Part shown: positions 17,634 to 26,864 of the stretch, piece by piece
Layout of the letters: every line of letters begins with the position of its first letter
Position numbering within the stretch: position 1 is the first letter of the stretch
NCBI RefSeq assembly: GCF_048007105.1
Contig: NZ_CP180352.1
Coordinates: forward strand, 1,798,001-1,862,000
Length of the DNA stretch: 64,000 nt
Direction of reading: 5' to 3'
Source of the DNA: Minwuia sp048007105
GTDB taxonomy: Bacteria > Pseudomonadota > Alphaproteobacteria > Minwuiales > Minwuiaceae
Notes under the pieces: generated by a model
Database searches by the model: none
The model's input: only the letters and a program-made list of their open reading frames with translations
What the model was told of the DNA's origin: nothing
Position numbers and translations under genes: made by a program

Positions 17634-18812
17634 TCAGTCCGGCAGCTTCACCGCGCCACTTCCGGCCATGGCTGTGATCTCGGCCTCGCCGAATCCCAGC
17701 CCGGCCAGGATCTCCCGGCCCTGCTCGCCGATGCGCGGCGCGTGGCCGACATCCGCCGGCGCGAGCAGTGCGCCGGGCACCCGGGCCAGCGGGCTCTCCC
17801 CGACATCAGGCTGGTCCGCGGCCTTGGCGGCATCGACAGCCTGGACATGCGGGTCGGCGAGCCAGTCATTGAAGTCGTTGACCTTGTCGCAGAGGATTCC
17901 CTCAGGCTTCAGCAGCGCCAGCCAGGCGTCGGTCGTCTTCTCCCGATACTTCGCCCGCAGCGCCGCCATCAGCGGCTTCAGGTGCTGTCCGCGGCTGGCG
18001 AAGCTGGCATAGCGCGGGTCCTCGGCCAGTTCCGGCAGGCCGATCAGGCGGCAGGTCTTGTGAAACTCCTCGTTGCGGACCAGCGTCACCGCGATCCAGC
18101 CGTCCAGCGTCTCGAAGTTTCCGGCGGGCGGATTGAACGCCACCGGCGGGCCGCCCTGCAGATGCGCCTCCAGGATCTTCGGCGCCAGGATCGCCGCCGC
18201 GCCCTGCATCAGGCTGACGTCGACATGCCGGCCCTTGCCGCCGTCCCGGCGGGCGTAGAGCGCGGTGGCCACGGCCTGATAGGCGTAGAGGCCGGTGACG
18301 GAGTCGACGATCACCGCGCCGAACTTCACCGGCCCGTCGTCGCTGCCGCGGTTGATGCTCATCATGCCGGAGAAGGCCTGCGCCACGGTGTCCGTGCAGG
18401 CGCGGTCGGCATAGGGGCCGGTCTGGCCGAAGCCGCTCACCGAGAGGTAGATCACCCCGGGATTGATCGCGCGGATGGCCTCGTAGCCGATGCCCAGCCG
18501 GTCGGCGACGCCGGGACGGTTGCTCTCGATCATGACGTCCGCGTCCGCCGCCAGCTTCAGCACGACATCGCGGCCGGCATCGGTGCGGATGTCCAGCGCG
18601 ATGGAGCGCTTGCCGCGAGAGTAGTAGACGCCATGCGCCGAGTGGTCGCCATGGGTCACGCCGATGGGGCGGATCCAGTCGCCGGCCGGCGGCTCGACCT
18701 TGACCACGTCGGCGCCATAGAGCGCCAGCAGCATGCCGGCATGCGGGCCCGCCACGCCCTGGCTGATGTCGAGCACCTTCAGCCCGGCATAGGGGCGTTC
18801 ATAATCGGTCAT
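17634..18812 (-). CDS. CaiB/BaiF family CoA-transferase
   Basis: A 392-residue class III CoA-transferase that moves CoA between carboxylic acids through an aspartyl-CoA intermediate. Family motifs: GLKVLDISQGVAGPHAGMLLALYGADVVKVEPP (N-terminus), RGKRSIALDIRT (~67-78), NRPGVADRLGIGYE (~108-121), LSVSGFGQTGPY (~133-144). The catalytic aspartate is probably in CTDTVAQAFSGM (~150-161). First gene of the 18.8-16.0 kb minus-strand operon with MaoC, crotonase and RidA. The acyl donor is unknown. Confidence 0.88.
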   Translation of the reverse strand: MTDYERPYAGLKVLDISQGVAGPHAGMLLALYGADVVKVEPPAGDWIRPIGVTHGDHSAHGVYYSRGKRSIALDIRTDAGRDVVLKLAADADVMIESNRPGVADRLGIGYEAIRAINPGVIYLSVSGFGQTGPYADRACTDTVAQAFSGMMSINRGSDDGPVKFGAVIVDSVTGLYAYQAVATALYARRDGGKGRHVDVSLMQGAAAILAPKILEAHLQGGPPVAFNPPAGNFETLDGWIAVTLVRNEEFHKTCRLIGLPELAEDPRYASFASRGQHLKPLMAALRAKYREKTTDAWLALLKPEGILCDKVNDFNDWLADPHVQAVDAAKAADQPDVGESPLARVPGALLAPADVGHAPRIGEQGREILAGLGFGEAEITAMAGSGAVKLPD

Positions 18813-18844
18813 CCACTGGCCTCCCCTCCAGCGCCGCCTGCGTC

Positions 18845-19747
18845 TCAGACCGGGCGCAGGGGCTCCCGGACCGGCGGCGGTTCGCCTTTCAGCTTACGTT
18901 CCCTGAAGGCGATGTAGAAGCCGCCGCAGAAGATCATGATGGCGCCGACCCAGACCCAGACGTCCAGCACCTGGGCGAAGAAGATCCAGCCCAGCATCGC
19001 GCTCCAGATCAGCTTGGTGAAGTCGAACGGAAGCACCGCCGTGGCGTCCGCCAGTCGGAAGGCCTGGGCGAAGGCGAGCTGCGAGAAGGTGCCTATGATG
19101 CCGATGGCCACCAGCCAGGCGAACTGCTCCCAGGTCGGCCAGACCCAGACGAAGGCTGCCGCGATGCCGGAGATCGGCGTCAGCATGATGACCATGTAGA
19201 GCGAAATGGTGATGGCGGAATCGGTCGCTGTCAGGCGCTTGATGATGGTCATCGCGATGCCCCACATCATCGCGGCCGCCAGCAGATAGATCGCGCCCGG
19301 CGGAATCTCGGCGACACCGGGGCGGAGGATCACCAGCGTGCCGACGAAGCCGACGAACAGCGCCGTCCAGCGGTGCACCCGCATCTTCTCGCCCAGGAAC
19401 AGCACCGCCAGCAGCGAGGTGAACAGCGGCGCCGTGAAGCTGAGCGCCTGAACGAGTCCGAGCGCGATGCCCGTGGTGATGCCGTAGAAGAACATCAGCA
19501 TCGCCGCAGCATTCACCGCCGCGCGCATGAAATGCAGCTTCAGCTTGCTGGTCCGGAAGGGCTCCAGACCGTGCTGGAGGATGATCGGCGCCAGCGCGAA
19601 GATGCCGAACAGGTTGCGGAAGAAGGCGATCTCGAAGCCGTGCAGCCCCTGCGCGCCGAGATACTGGATCATGGCGTGCATGACCGAGAAGCCCATGGTG
19701 GACAGGACCACCAGCGCCGCGCCGGCCAATGTCGGGGAGAGCTTCAT
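18845..19747 (-). CDS. EamA/DMT-family transporter
   Basis: A 300-residue integral membrane protein with about ten predicted helices in two EamA halves (residues ~6-140 and ~150-285). It starts with LAGAALVVLSTMGFSVMHAM, and ALGLVQALSFTAPLFTSLLAVLFLGEKM (~95-122) is the EamA signature. Members export amino acids, drugs or other metabolites; the substrate cannot be read here. It ends in a short Pro/Arg-rich cytoplasmic tail. It stands 32 bases upstream of the CaiB gene on the same strand and may be co-transcribed with it. Confidence 0.85.
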   Translation of the reverse strand: MKLSPTLAGAALVVLSTMGFSVMHAMIQYLGAQGLHGFEIAFFRNLFGIFALAPIILQHGLEPFRTSKLKLHFMRAAVNAAAMLMFFYGITTGIALGLVQALSFTAPLFTSLLAVLFLGEKMRVHRWTALFVGFVGTLVILRPGVAEIPPGAIYLLAAAMMWGIAMTIIKRLTATDSAITISLYMVIMLTPISGIAAAFVWVWPTWEQFAWLVAIGIIGTFSQLAFAQAFRLADATAVLPFDFTKLIWSAMLGWIFFAQVLDVWVWVGAIMIFCGGFYIAFRERKLKGEPPPVREPLRPV

Positions 19748-19818
19748 GCGTGCCAGCCAAGCCGGACCGGACGCCCCATCACAAGCGCCCGTTCGTCATG
19801 GCCGGCCTGCCATTTCGC

Positions 19819-21405
19819 TCAATGTCTGAAGTGCCGCATGCCGGTGAAGACCATGGCCAGACCGGCCTCGTCGGCGGCGGCGATGACCTCGTCGTCGCGC
19901 ACCGAACCACCCGGCTGGATCACCGCCGTCGCGCCGGCCTCGACCGCCGCCATCAGGCCGTCGGCGAACGGGAAGAAGGCGTCGGACGCCACGACCGACC
20001 CCTTCGTCCAGCCGTCGCTGTCGCCGGCGGCCTCGCGCGCATCCTCGGCCTTGCGGGCGGCGATGCGGGCGGAATCGACCCGGCTCATCTGACCGGCGCC
20101 GACGCCGACGGTGCGGCCGCCGCGGACGTAGACGATGGCGTTGGACTTCACATGCTTGGCGACCCGGAAGGCGAAGATCAGATCGGCCATCTCCTGCTCG
20201 CTCGGCGCACGCTTCGTCACCACCTTCACGTCGGCGGCGGTAATGCGGCCATTGTCGCGGCTCTGCGCCAGAACGCCCCCGGCCAGCGCCTTGAAGGACA
20301 GGCCGGCTGCAGCCGGGTCGGGCAGGCCGTCGGTCAGCAGCAGGCGAAGATTCTTCTTCTTCGCCACCACCTTGATCGCGGCTTCGGAGGCGCCGGGGGC
20401 GATGATGACTTCGGTGAAGATCTCGGTGATCTTCTCGGCCGTGTCGGCCTCAAGCGGACGGTTCAGCGCGATGATGCCGCCGAAGGCGCTCACCGGATCG
20501 CAGGCCAGCGCGCGCTCATAGGCCTCGGCCGCGGTCTTGCCGACCGCAACGCCGCAGGGGTTGGCGTGCTTGATGATGGCGACCGCCGCGGTCTCCTTCG
20601 GATCGAACTCGGCGACCAGTTCGTAGGCGGCGTCGGTGTCGTTGAGATTATTGTAGCTGAGCGCCTTGCCCTGGATCTGCCGGGCGCTGGCGACGCCGGG
20701 CCGGACATCGCCGCTGGGGTAAAAGGCGGCGATCTGGTGGGGGTTTTCGCCATAGCGCAGTTCGCGCGCCGGTCCGGCGGCGATGCCCAGCCTGGAGGGC
20801 ATCCTGTCGGACTGGCCGGCAAACCAGGCGGTGATCGCCGAATCGTAGGCGCCGGTCCGGGCATAGGCCTTGGCGGCCAGTTCCTCACGGAACCCCATGC
20901 TCAGGCCGCCCTGATTGCGCCATTCCTCGATCAGGGCGCCATAGTCGGCCGGGTCCGTCACCACGGCGACGAAACGGTGGTTCTTCGCCGCCGAGCGGAT
21001 CATCGCCGGGCCGCCGATGTCGATGTTCTCGATCGCGGTCGCGCGGTCGGCGCCGGCGGCCACGGTCTTCTCGAACGGGTAGAGATTGATGACCACCAGA
21101 TCGATCGGCGCGATGTCGTGATCCTTCATGGCCTTCACGTGGCTGTCGGCGTCGCGCAGGCCAAGGATGCCGCCATGGATCTTCGGGTGCAGCGTCTTCA
21201 CGCGGCCGTCCATCATCTCGGGCGATCCGGTATGGTCGCTCACCTCGATCACGTCGCAGCCCAGATCGGCAAGCGCGCGGGCGGTGCCGCCGGTCGACAG
21301 GATCTCGACGTCCTTCGACTTCAGGAACTTGCCCAGCTGATCCAGGCCGGACTTGTCGGAAACGGAAATCAGCGCGCGACCCGGCGCGATGATGTCATCG
21401 GACAT
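19819..21405 (-). CDS. purH: Bifunctional AICAR transformylase / IMP cyclohydrolase
   Basis: A 528-residue enzyme for the last two steps of IMP synthesis. The N-terminal IMP cyclohydrolase domain (~1-200) begins RALISVSDKSGLDQLGKFL and has LSTGGTARAL and VDLVVINLYPFEKTVA. The transformylase domain (~205-528) has LRYGENPHQIAAFY, KALSYNNLNDTDAAYEL and IKHANPCGVAVG (the Lys-His catalytic pair), and ends RVDSARIAARKA ... GLAMVFTGMRHFRH. Full length. Last gene of the htpX-rsmB-rpe-heparinase-purH series; 29 bases separate it from the upstream gene. Confidence 0.97.
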   Translation of the reverse strand: MSDDIIAPGRALISVSDKSGLDQLGKFLKSKDVEILSTGGTARALADLGCDVIEVSDHTGSPEMMDGRVKTLHPKIHGGILGLRDADSHVKAMKDHDIAPIDLVVINLYPFEKTVAAGADRATAIENIDIGGPAMIRSAAKNHRFVAVVTDPADYGALIEEWRNQGGLSMGFREELAAKAYARTGAYDSAITAWFAGQSDRMPSRLGIAAGPARELRYGENPHQIAAFYPSGDVRPGVASARQIQGKALSYNNLNDTDAAYELVAEFDPKETAAVAIIKHANPCGVAVGKTAAEAYERALACDPVSAFGGIIALNRPLEADTAEKITEIFTEVIIAPGASEAAIKVVAKKKNLRLLLTDGLPDPAAAGLSFKALAGGVLAQSRDNGRITAADVKVVTKRAPSEQEMADLIFAFRVAKHVKSNAIVYVRGGRTVGVGAGQMSRVDSARIAARKAEDAREAAGDSDGWTKGSVVASDAFFPFADGLMAAVEAGATAVIQPGGSVRDDEVIAAADEAGLAMVFTGMRHFRH

Positions 21406-21434
21406 GGCTTCTTCTTTTCCCTGATTTTTTGAGG

Positions 21435-23051
21435 CTAGGCGTCAGCCCCTTCTATGAGCCCGAAAGCCCAGTGAACGGCAAGCGCTTCTTGCTCCAGAAC
21501 GCCGTGCAAGACGATCTGACGCGTCTTCCGCGGCCGCCCGTCGCCCAGATAGACGCCGTCTTCGATCTTCAGTTCGGCGCCGGCCATGCGGAACCGCCAG
21601 CCGCGCCCCGATTTCAGGCGCAGCAGCACCGCATCGCCGCCCTGTGAGGGCACAGCCTGCACGTCGGGATGGAGGTGGAAGCGGATGGCGAAGGGGACAC
21701 TGCGGCGCGATTTCGACGGCGCCGGCTCCAGCGTGTCCTCGCCGCGGAAGTCGCGTCCGGCGGCATCCAGATAAAGCCGGCGGCGGTGGGTGATGCCATA
21801 GGCCTGCCGGTAGCCGTCATGGCTCATGTCCAGCCACGTGGCCTCGGCGGATTCGGTACGGACGGCCTCTGTCTCCATGCCGCGGCGGCGCTTGCGGCCG
21901 GCCTCGGGCACCGGCACGGCATTTGTGTCGTCGACGGTGAGGGTCGAATGCGCCGCGGTCGAGGCGAGCGCCGCCTGCCATTGCGCCGACGGTGGGCGCG
22001 ACGCGCCGCTGTTGACGACGATGCGCTCCCGGCGATGGCTCAGCTCGAAGCTCAGCAGACCCGCATGGCCGATTCCCGGCTGCGGATCGGGGCCGCCGAA
22101 ATCGCAGATCACAGCCGTGCGGTCGCCCTGCAGCCGCTCATAGCCGCTGCGGAGCGCGGAGAGATTCGGTTTTCCGCGGATCCCGGAGCGCTTGACGGTG
22201 ATCTCGATGGCGTCGGCGTCGCCAGCCGTGCCGCCGTTGAACAGCGCCAGCCCGCCATCGCCGTGACGGAAGAGCTTCAGGGTCGGCGTGATCCGGTCGA
22301 TGGCGTTGATCAGTGCGTCCGGCGCGGGCTCGCCGACCTCCATCATAACCCGCTTCAGCAGCACCAGATCGCGGAGCACCCGCTCCAGAGTTTCGGGCGA
22401 GCGGCTGACATGCCCGCCGTCGGACAGGATCTGGCGCGATAGCTGGTCCGCCAGCAGGCGCAGGCCCTTCTCGGCGTAGGCCCGGGATTCGGGCAGGCAG
22501 TAGCCGACCAGCGCCAGCCCGACGGCCGTGGCTATCCCCTCCGCGCCGGATTTCATCTGGTCGGCGGTGCGGGAGAGATGCTTCGCCTGCCGCCCGAAGG
22601 AGCGGAGGATGTTCGAGCGATAGGTCAGTTCGGCGTGGCGGATCAGCAGGTCGGCGTTCAGGCACCAGTTGGTCAGCCGCCGGGCGAGGATGTCGGGCCG
22701 CCAGATGAAGGGGTCGTAGGTGCCGCAGTGGCTGTGCCAGGTGCCGGCCAGCGACCGCGCGGCGCGGACCGCGGAATCGCCGCCGGCCTCGCGGAAATGC
22801 CGCAGCCAGCTGAAGGCGTGCAGTTCGCTGCGCCAGGCGTCGCCGCCGTCGGGGTTCCGCCAGGGCGGGTTGGCACCGACGGTCACGGTCTGCCCACCCA
22901 GTGTATAGGTGCCCTGGAACAGCTCGTTGGCGCGTTCGGGATTGCCGGGCCAGGGATCGTCGGGCTGGAAGGCGAGGCCGTGATGGAACCGGCCGCGCAG
23001 GCTCACGCGGTAGAGCGCGCTGGAGTAGACGAGATCGCGGACCCCGCTCAT
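21435..23051 (-). CDS. Heparinase II/III family protein
   Basis: A 538-residue protein. The N-terminal half (~60-300) is an alpha/alpha toroid, and the C-terminal half (~310-530) carries the heparinase II/III domain, with FNGGTAGDADAIE, GYERLQGDRTAVICDFGG and HAGLLSFELSHRRERIVVNSGAS as recognisable blocks. It is the version found beside purH in many alphaproteobacteria, where it is usually annotated as heparinase; its polysaccharide target is not established. There is no clear signal peptide. The start at 23051 follows GGAGGGGGC; a longer frame to 23177 would run into rpe. Confidence 0.8.
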   Translation of the reverse strand: MSGVRDLVYSSALYRVSLRGRFHHGLAFQPDDPWPGNPERANELFQGTYTLGGQTVTVGANPPWRNPDGGDAWRSELHAFSWLRHFREAGGDSAVRAARSLAGTWHSHCGTYDPFIWRPDILARRLTNWCLNADLLIRHAELTYRSNILRSFGRQAKHLSRTADQMKSGAEGIATAVGLALVGYCLPESRAYAEKGLRLLADQLSRQILSDGGHVSRSPETLERVLRDLVLLKRVMMEVGEPAPDALINAIDRITPTLKLFRHGDGGLALFNGGTAGDADAIEITVKRSGIRGKPNLSALRSGYERLQGDRTAVICDFGGPDPQPGIGHAGLLSFELSHRRERIVVNSGASRPPSAQWQAALASTAAHSTLTVDDTNAVPVPEAGRKRRRGMETEAVRTESAEATWLDMSHDGYRQAYGITHRRRLYLDAAGRDFRGEDTLEPAPSKSRRSVPFAIRFHLHPDVQAVPSQGGDAVLLRLKSGRGWRFRMAGAELKIEDGVYLGDGRPRKTRQIVLHGVLEQEALAVHWAFGLIEGADA

Positions 23052-23070
23052 GCGCCCCCTCCGCCGGCGT

Positions 23071-23754
23071 TCAGTCGGCGGCCTCGGCCGAAGGCGCTGC
23101 GGACCTGAGGGCCGCGATGTTCCCGGCATAGGCTTCGGGGCCGCCGGAGAAGACGGCGGTACCTGCGACCAGAGCATCGGCGCCGGCCTCGATCACCCGG
23201 GCGGCGGTCTCGCGGTTGACGCCGCCGTCGACCTCAAGCGTCACCTCCGCGCCGCAGCCCTCGATCAGGCCGCGCAGCGAGGAGATCTTGTCCAGCTGGC
23301 TCTCGATGAACTTCTGGCCGCCGAAGCCCGGATTGACGCTCATGACCAGGATCAGGTCGATATCGCCGATGACGGGTTCGACCGCCTGCCAGGGCGTGGC
23401 CGGGTTGAGCGACACGCCGGCCTTCACCCCGAAGGAGCGGATCAGCTGCAGCGTGCGGTGCAGATGCGGTCCCGCCTCGGCATGGACAGTCACGATATCG
23501 GCGCCGGCATCGACATAGGCTTCGACGAACGGATCGACCGGCGCAATCATCAGATGCACGTCGAACGGCTTGTTGGTGTGCGGCCTCAGCGCCTTGATCA
23601 CCGCCGGTCCGATGGTGAGGTTGGGCACAAAATGGCCGTCCATGACGTCGACATGGATCCAGTCGGCCCCGGCCGCGTCGATGCGCCGGATCTCTTCTCC
23701 CAGATTGGCGAAATCGGCGGAGAGGATCGACGGCGAGATGATTGGATTCTGCAT
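23071..23754 (-). CDS. rpe: Ribulose-phosphate 3-epimerase
   Basis: A 227-residue TIM barrel that interconverts ribulose-5-phosphate and xylulose-5-phosphate in the pentose phosphate pathway. Signatures: ISPSILSADFANLGEE (residues ~5-20), HVDVMDGHFVPNLTIGP (metal ligands, ~34-50), VMSVNPGFGGQKFIESQL (~141-158) and VDGGVNRETAA (~178-188). The ATG at 23754 starts exactly at the family N-terminus (MQNPIISPS). It lies 48 bases after rsmB and 19 before the heparinase-like gene. Confidence 0.96.
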   Translation of the reverse strand: MQNPIISPSILSADFANLGEEIRRIDAAGADWIHVDVMDGHFVPNLTIGPAVIKALRPHTNKPFDVHLMIAPVDPFVEAYVDAGADIVTVHAEAGPHLHRTLQLIRSFGVKAGVSLNPATPWQAVEPVIGDIDLILVMSVNPGFGGQKFIESQLDKISSLRGLIEGCGAEVTLEVDGGVNRETAARVIEAGADALVAGTAVFSGGPEAYAGNIAALRSAAPSAEAAD

Positions 23755-23802
23755 GCGCGTTTCCCTAGCAGAGTCGCCGCACCGCGACAATGCGCGGGGG
23801 CG

Positions 23803-25089
23803 TCAGTTGCGGACGAACCGGGCGGCGAAGAATCCGTCCATCCCGCCGCTTGCGGCCAGGTGGCTCGGCAGCGTGCGGAGGTCGCCGTCGCGGCTGACCG
23901 ATTCCTTCCCGAGACCCAGGTCGGACGGCCGGACCTTCTTTCGCCGGAAACCGGTCTGACGCTCCAGAAAGGCGCGAGCCTGATCCTCGCCTTCTTCCGG
24001 TTCCATCGAACAGGTGCAGTAGACCAGTGTGCCGCCCGGCCGGATCATGCCGGCGGCGGCGTCGAGGAGTTCGCCCTGCAACTTCGCGAGCGCAGCCACG
24101 TCGCTTTCGCTCCGGTTCCAGCCGATGTCGGGATGCCGCCGCAGTGTCCCCGTCGCCGTGCAGGGCGCGTCCAGCAGGATGGCATCGAAGGGTTCGGTGG
24201 GTGCGAACTCGCGCAGGTCGGCGATGGCGGTTTCGGCGGCGAGGCCGAGCCGGGCGAGGTTCTCGGAGAGGCGCGTCAGACGCCCGGCCGAACGGTCGAG
24301 CGCGGTCACCAGGGCGCCTGCGGATGCCAGTTGCGCCGTCTTGCCGCCGGGTGCGGCGCAGGCGTCGAGCACGCGCAGGCCCCGGACGTCGCCGAGCAGA
24401 CGCGCCGGCAGGGCTGCAGCGGCGTCCTGTACCCACCAGGCACCGTCGTCGTATCCGTCAAGATCCGCGACATTGCCACTGTCGCGGAGCCGCACGGACC
24501 CTGTCGGAAGCGCTACGCCGCCCAGCCGCTCGGCCCAGCCATCGGCATCCGCCCGGACCGTCAGGTCGAGCGGCACACCGTCCTCCGACAATGACGTGCC
24601 GATGGCCATGGTGCGCTCGGCGCCGTAGGCCGCCTTCCAGCGCTGCCAGAGCCAGCCCGGCAGATCGCGCTGGCGCACCTTGGGATCGGCCATCGCTGTC
24701 CGGCCGGCATTGTCGAAGCGGCGGAGAATGGCGTTCACGACACCCCGGAACTTGCTGTTGCCGGGCAGCAGGCCGACCTGTTCGTTGACCACCGCGTGGG
24801 GCGGGCTGCCGACGAACAGCAGCTGCGCGGCGCCTGACAGAAGGGCGAGATGGGCGGTGCGTCCCGATTTCGGCAGAGGCCGTGAGAGGTAGCGGGCCAT
24901 CAGGAACTCGATGGAGCCCTTGTGGCGGAGCGACGCCAGCACGATGGCGCGGCAGAAGGCGCGTTCCCGCGCTTCCAGCGGCTTCGCGACGGCGTCAAGC
25001 GCCTCGTCAAGCGCCTGTCCCCGGTCGAGGATGCGTCCCAGCGCGTCGAGTGCTGCGGCGCGGGCGGTGTGCGGGCCGCTCAACCCCAC
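23803..25089 (-). CDS. rsmB: 16S rRNA m5C methyltransferase RsmB (Sun/Fmu)
   Basis: A 428-residue SAM-dependent RNA methyltransferase. An N-terminal NusB-like RNA-binding domain (~1-135) precedes the Rossmann catalytic domain (~225-428). SAM motif I is LDACAAPGGKTAQLAS; the two cysteines of the mechanism are in LLDAPCTATGTLRRHPD and VYCTCSMEPEEGE. It is expected to methylate C967 of 16S rRNA (E. coli numbering). Its start overlaps the end of htpX by ten bases, so the two are coupled. Confidence 0.94.
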   Translation of the reverse strand: MGLSGPHTARAAALDALGRILDRGQALDEALDAVAKPLEARERAFCRAIVLASLRHKGSIEFLMARYLSRPLPKSGRTAHLALLSGAAQLLFVGSPPHAVVNEQVGLLPGNSKFRGVVNAILRRFDNAGRTAMADPKVRQRDLPGWLWQRWKAAYGAERTMAIGTSLSEDGVPLDLTVRADADGWAERLGGVALPTGSVRLRDSGNVADLDGYDDGAWWVQDAAAALPARLLGDVRGLRVLDACAAPGGKTAQLASAGALVTALDRSAGRLTRLSENLARLGLAAETAIADLREFAPTEPFDAILLDAPCTATGTLRRHPDIGWNRSESDVAALAKLQGELLDAAAGMIRPGGTLVYCTCSMEPEEGEDQARAFLERQTGFRRKKVRPSDLGLGKESVSRDGDLRTLPSHLAASGGMDGFFAARFVRN

Positions 25090-26003
25090 GGACCGCGTTG
25101 CGGGCCACTGCCCTCGGTGACGGGAACCGACGTGCCGCCTTCCCGGCGGACCGGCATTTCGCTGGCCATGGCGCGCAGGCGGCGGACGCGCTCGGCGGTC
25201 TTCGGGTGGGTCGAGAACAGGCCGTCCACCGAATGCGCGTGCAGCGGATTGACGATGAACAGATGCGCGGTCGCCGGATTGCGTTCGGCGCGGTTGTTGT
25301 CGATGCCGCGGGCATGGGCCTCCAGCTTCTCCAGCGCCGAAGCGAGCCAGAGCGGGTTGCCGCAGATCTCCGCGCCGGCCCGGTCGGCGGAATATTCGCG
25401 GGTCCGGCTGATCGCCATCTGAACCAGCATCGCTGCAACGGGCGCAAGCAGGGCGACAAGAATGGTGCCGATGCCGCCCAGCGGATTGTCGCGGTTGTTG
25501 CCGCCGAACATGCCCGCGAACATGGCGAAGTTGGCCAGCATGCCGATGGCGCCTGCAATCGTCGCCGTGATCGTCATGGTGAGCGTGTCGCGGTTCTTCA
25601 CATGCGCCAGCTCGTGCGCCATGACCCCGGCGATCTCGTCGCGGGTCAATCGATCGAGCAGGCCGCGGGTCGCCGCCACCGCGGCCCGTTCCGGGCTGCG
25701 GCCGGTCGCGAAGGCGTTCGGCTGGTCGGTATCGATGATGTAGACCTTCGGTGTCGGCATATCCGCACGGCGGGCCAGATTCTCCACCAGGGTGAAGAAC
25801 TCGGGGGCGCTGCGGCCGTCGACTTCTTTCGCGCCGTACATGCGCAACACGATCTTGTCCGCGTTCCAGTAGGAGAACGCGTTCATTGCAATGGCAATGA
25901 CCAGCGCGATCATCAAACCGCCCTGGCCACCCATCAGGAAGCCGGCGGTGAGCATGATTGCCGTCATCGCGGCCAGAAGCAGGGCGGTTCGCGCGTAGTT
26001 CAT
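25080..26003 (-). CDS. htpX: Membrane zinc metalloprotease HtpX
   Basis: A 307-residue M48 peptidase involved in membrane protein quality control. Two N-terminal membrane helices (~7-23, ~28-44), the zinc motif HELAH (H130, E131, H134) and a further helical pair (~143-200); the third ligand is in EYSADRAGAE. FATGRSPERAAVA is a family hallmark. The tail is Arg/Gly-rich and ends QRGPWG. First gene of the minus-strand operon reaching purH. The divergent 74-base gap to the SdhAF4 gene holds both promoters. Confidence 0.94.
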   Translation of the reverse strand: MNYARTALLLAAMTAIMLTAGFLMGGQGGLMIALVIAIAMNAFSYWNADKIVLRMYGAKEVDGRSAPEFFTLVENLARRADMPTPKVYIIDTDQPNAFATGRSPERAAVAATRGLLDRLTRDEIAGVMAHELAHVKNRDTLTMTITATIAGAIGMLANFAMFAGMFGGNNRDNPLGGIGTILVALLAPVAAMLVQMAISRTREYSADRAGAEICGNPLWLASALEKLEAHARGIDNNRAERNPATAHLFIVNPLHAHSVDGLFSTHPKTAERVRRLRAMASEMPVRREGGTSVPVTEGSGPQRGPWG

Positions 26004-26077
26004 ATTCGGTTACGGTTGAAGGGGCAGAAGTCTCCGTTATTTAAGATCATCAGCTATCACCGCAAGCGCCGGAACCG

Positions 26078-26263
26078 ATGAACGACACCGAAAAGAAGTC
26101 CGACGATACCGAAGGGTTCGAGGAAACCGAGGACGGCAAGCTGCGCCGCAAGAAGGCGGCGCACAAGCTGAGCCAGGCCGATGGCGAGGTCGACGGCCGC
26201 GACGGCCCGGAGCCGACCCGGTACGGTGACTGGGAGAAGAAGGGCATCATCAGTGATTTCTAG
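26078..26263 (+). CDS. DUF1674 protein, SdhAF4-type succinate dehydrogenase assembly factor
   Basis: A 61-residue charged protein whose C-terminal third, GPEPTRYGDWEKKGIISDF, is the defining conserved block of DUF1674/SDHAF4. In mitochondria this factor binds flavinylated SdhA and helps it join SdhB; a similar role is inferred here. The rest is acidic and low in complexity. The ATG at 26078 is the only suitable start. Its last 11 bases overlap the GTG start of the LolA-like gene. Confidence 0.85.
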   Translation: MNDTEKKSDDTEGFEETEDGKLRRKKAAHKLSQADGEVDGRDGPEPTRYGDWEKKGIISDF

Positions 26264-26864
26264 AGCAGCCGCGTTCGTTGCCGCGTTTCTGGCTGCGGCC
26301 CCCGCCTTCGCCCTGACCGACGCCGAAAGTTCGGCCGTCGGCATGGCCGAGGACTATCTGCAATCCATCCGCACGGTGCAGGCCGATTTCGTGCAGCAGG
26401 CCGAGAGCGGCGCCCGCGCGCAGGGCGAACTGCTGATGCGGCGGCCGGGCCTGATCCGGTTCCAGTACGCGCCGCCCTCGAAGGTCGTCCTGATCTCCGA
26501 CGGCAGCCTTGTCAGCTTCATCGACTACGAGGTTGGCCAGCTGACCCAGTGGCCGCTGTCCGATACGCCCTTGGCCTGGCTGGTGCGCAAGGACATCGAT
26601 CTGGAGAAGGACGCCATCATCGACGAGGTCGAGGCCGGCGGCGGCGAACTCCGCTTCCGCCTGCGCGATCCGGACCGCGCCGATCAGGGCTCCATCCGCT
26701 TTCACTTCCTTACCGGGCCGATGCGCCTGATCGGCTGGGAACTGACCGACCAGCAGGATCAGACCACGACCGTGGCGCTGACCAATCTGGCGGTCAACGG
26801 CGACCTGCCGCCCAACGCCTTCCGCTACGAAGAGCCGAAGGCGCCCTGGGATACCGAACGTTGA
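26253..26864 (+). CDS. LolA-like outer-membrane lipoprotein carrier protein
   Basis: A 203-residue periplasmic protein. The GTG at 26253 gives a clean signal peptide (MISRAAAFVAAFLAAAPAFA, residues 1-20). The body has AQGELLMRRPGLIRFQYAPPSKVVLISDGSLVSFID, which matches the LolA family beta-sheet that shields lipoprotein acyl chains between inner and outer membranes. Length fits the family. A longer frame from 26181 would destroy the signal peptide. It overlaps SdhAF4 by 11 bases and its TGA overlaps the TTG start of the next gene, so three genes are chained. Confidence 0.85.
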   Translation: MISRAAAFVAAFLAAAPAFALTDAESSAVGMAEDYLQSIRTVQADFVQQAESGARAQGELLMRRPGLIRFQYAPPSKVVLISDGSLVSFIDYEVGQLTQWPLSDTPLAWLVRKDIDLEKDAIIDEVEAGGGELRFRLRDPDRADQGSIRFHFLTGPMRLIGWELTDQQDQTTTVALTNLAVNGDLPPNAFRYEEPKAPWDTER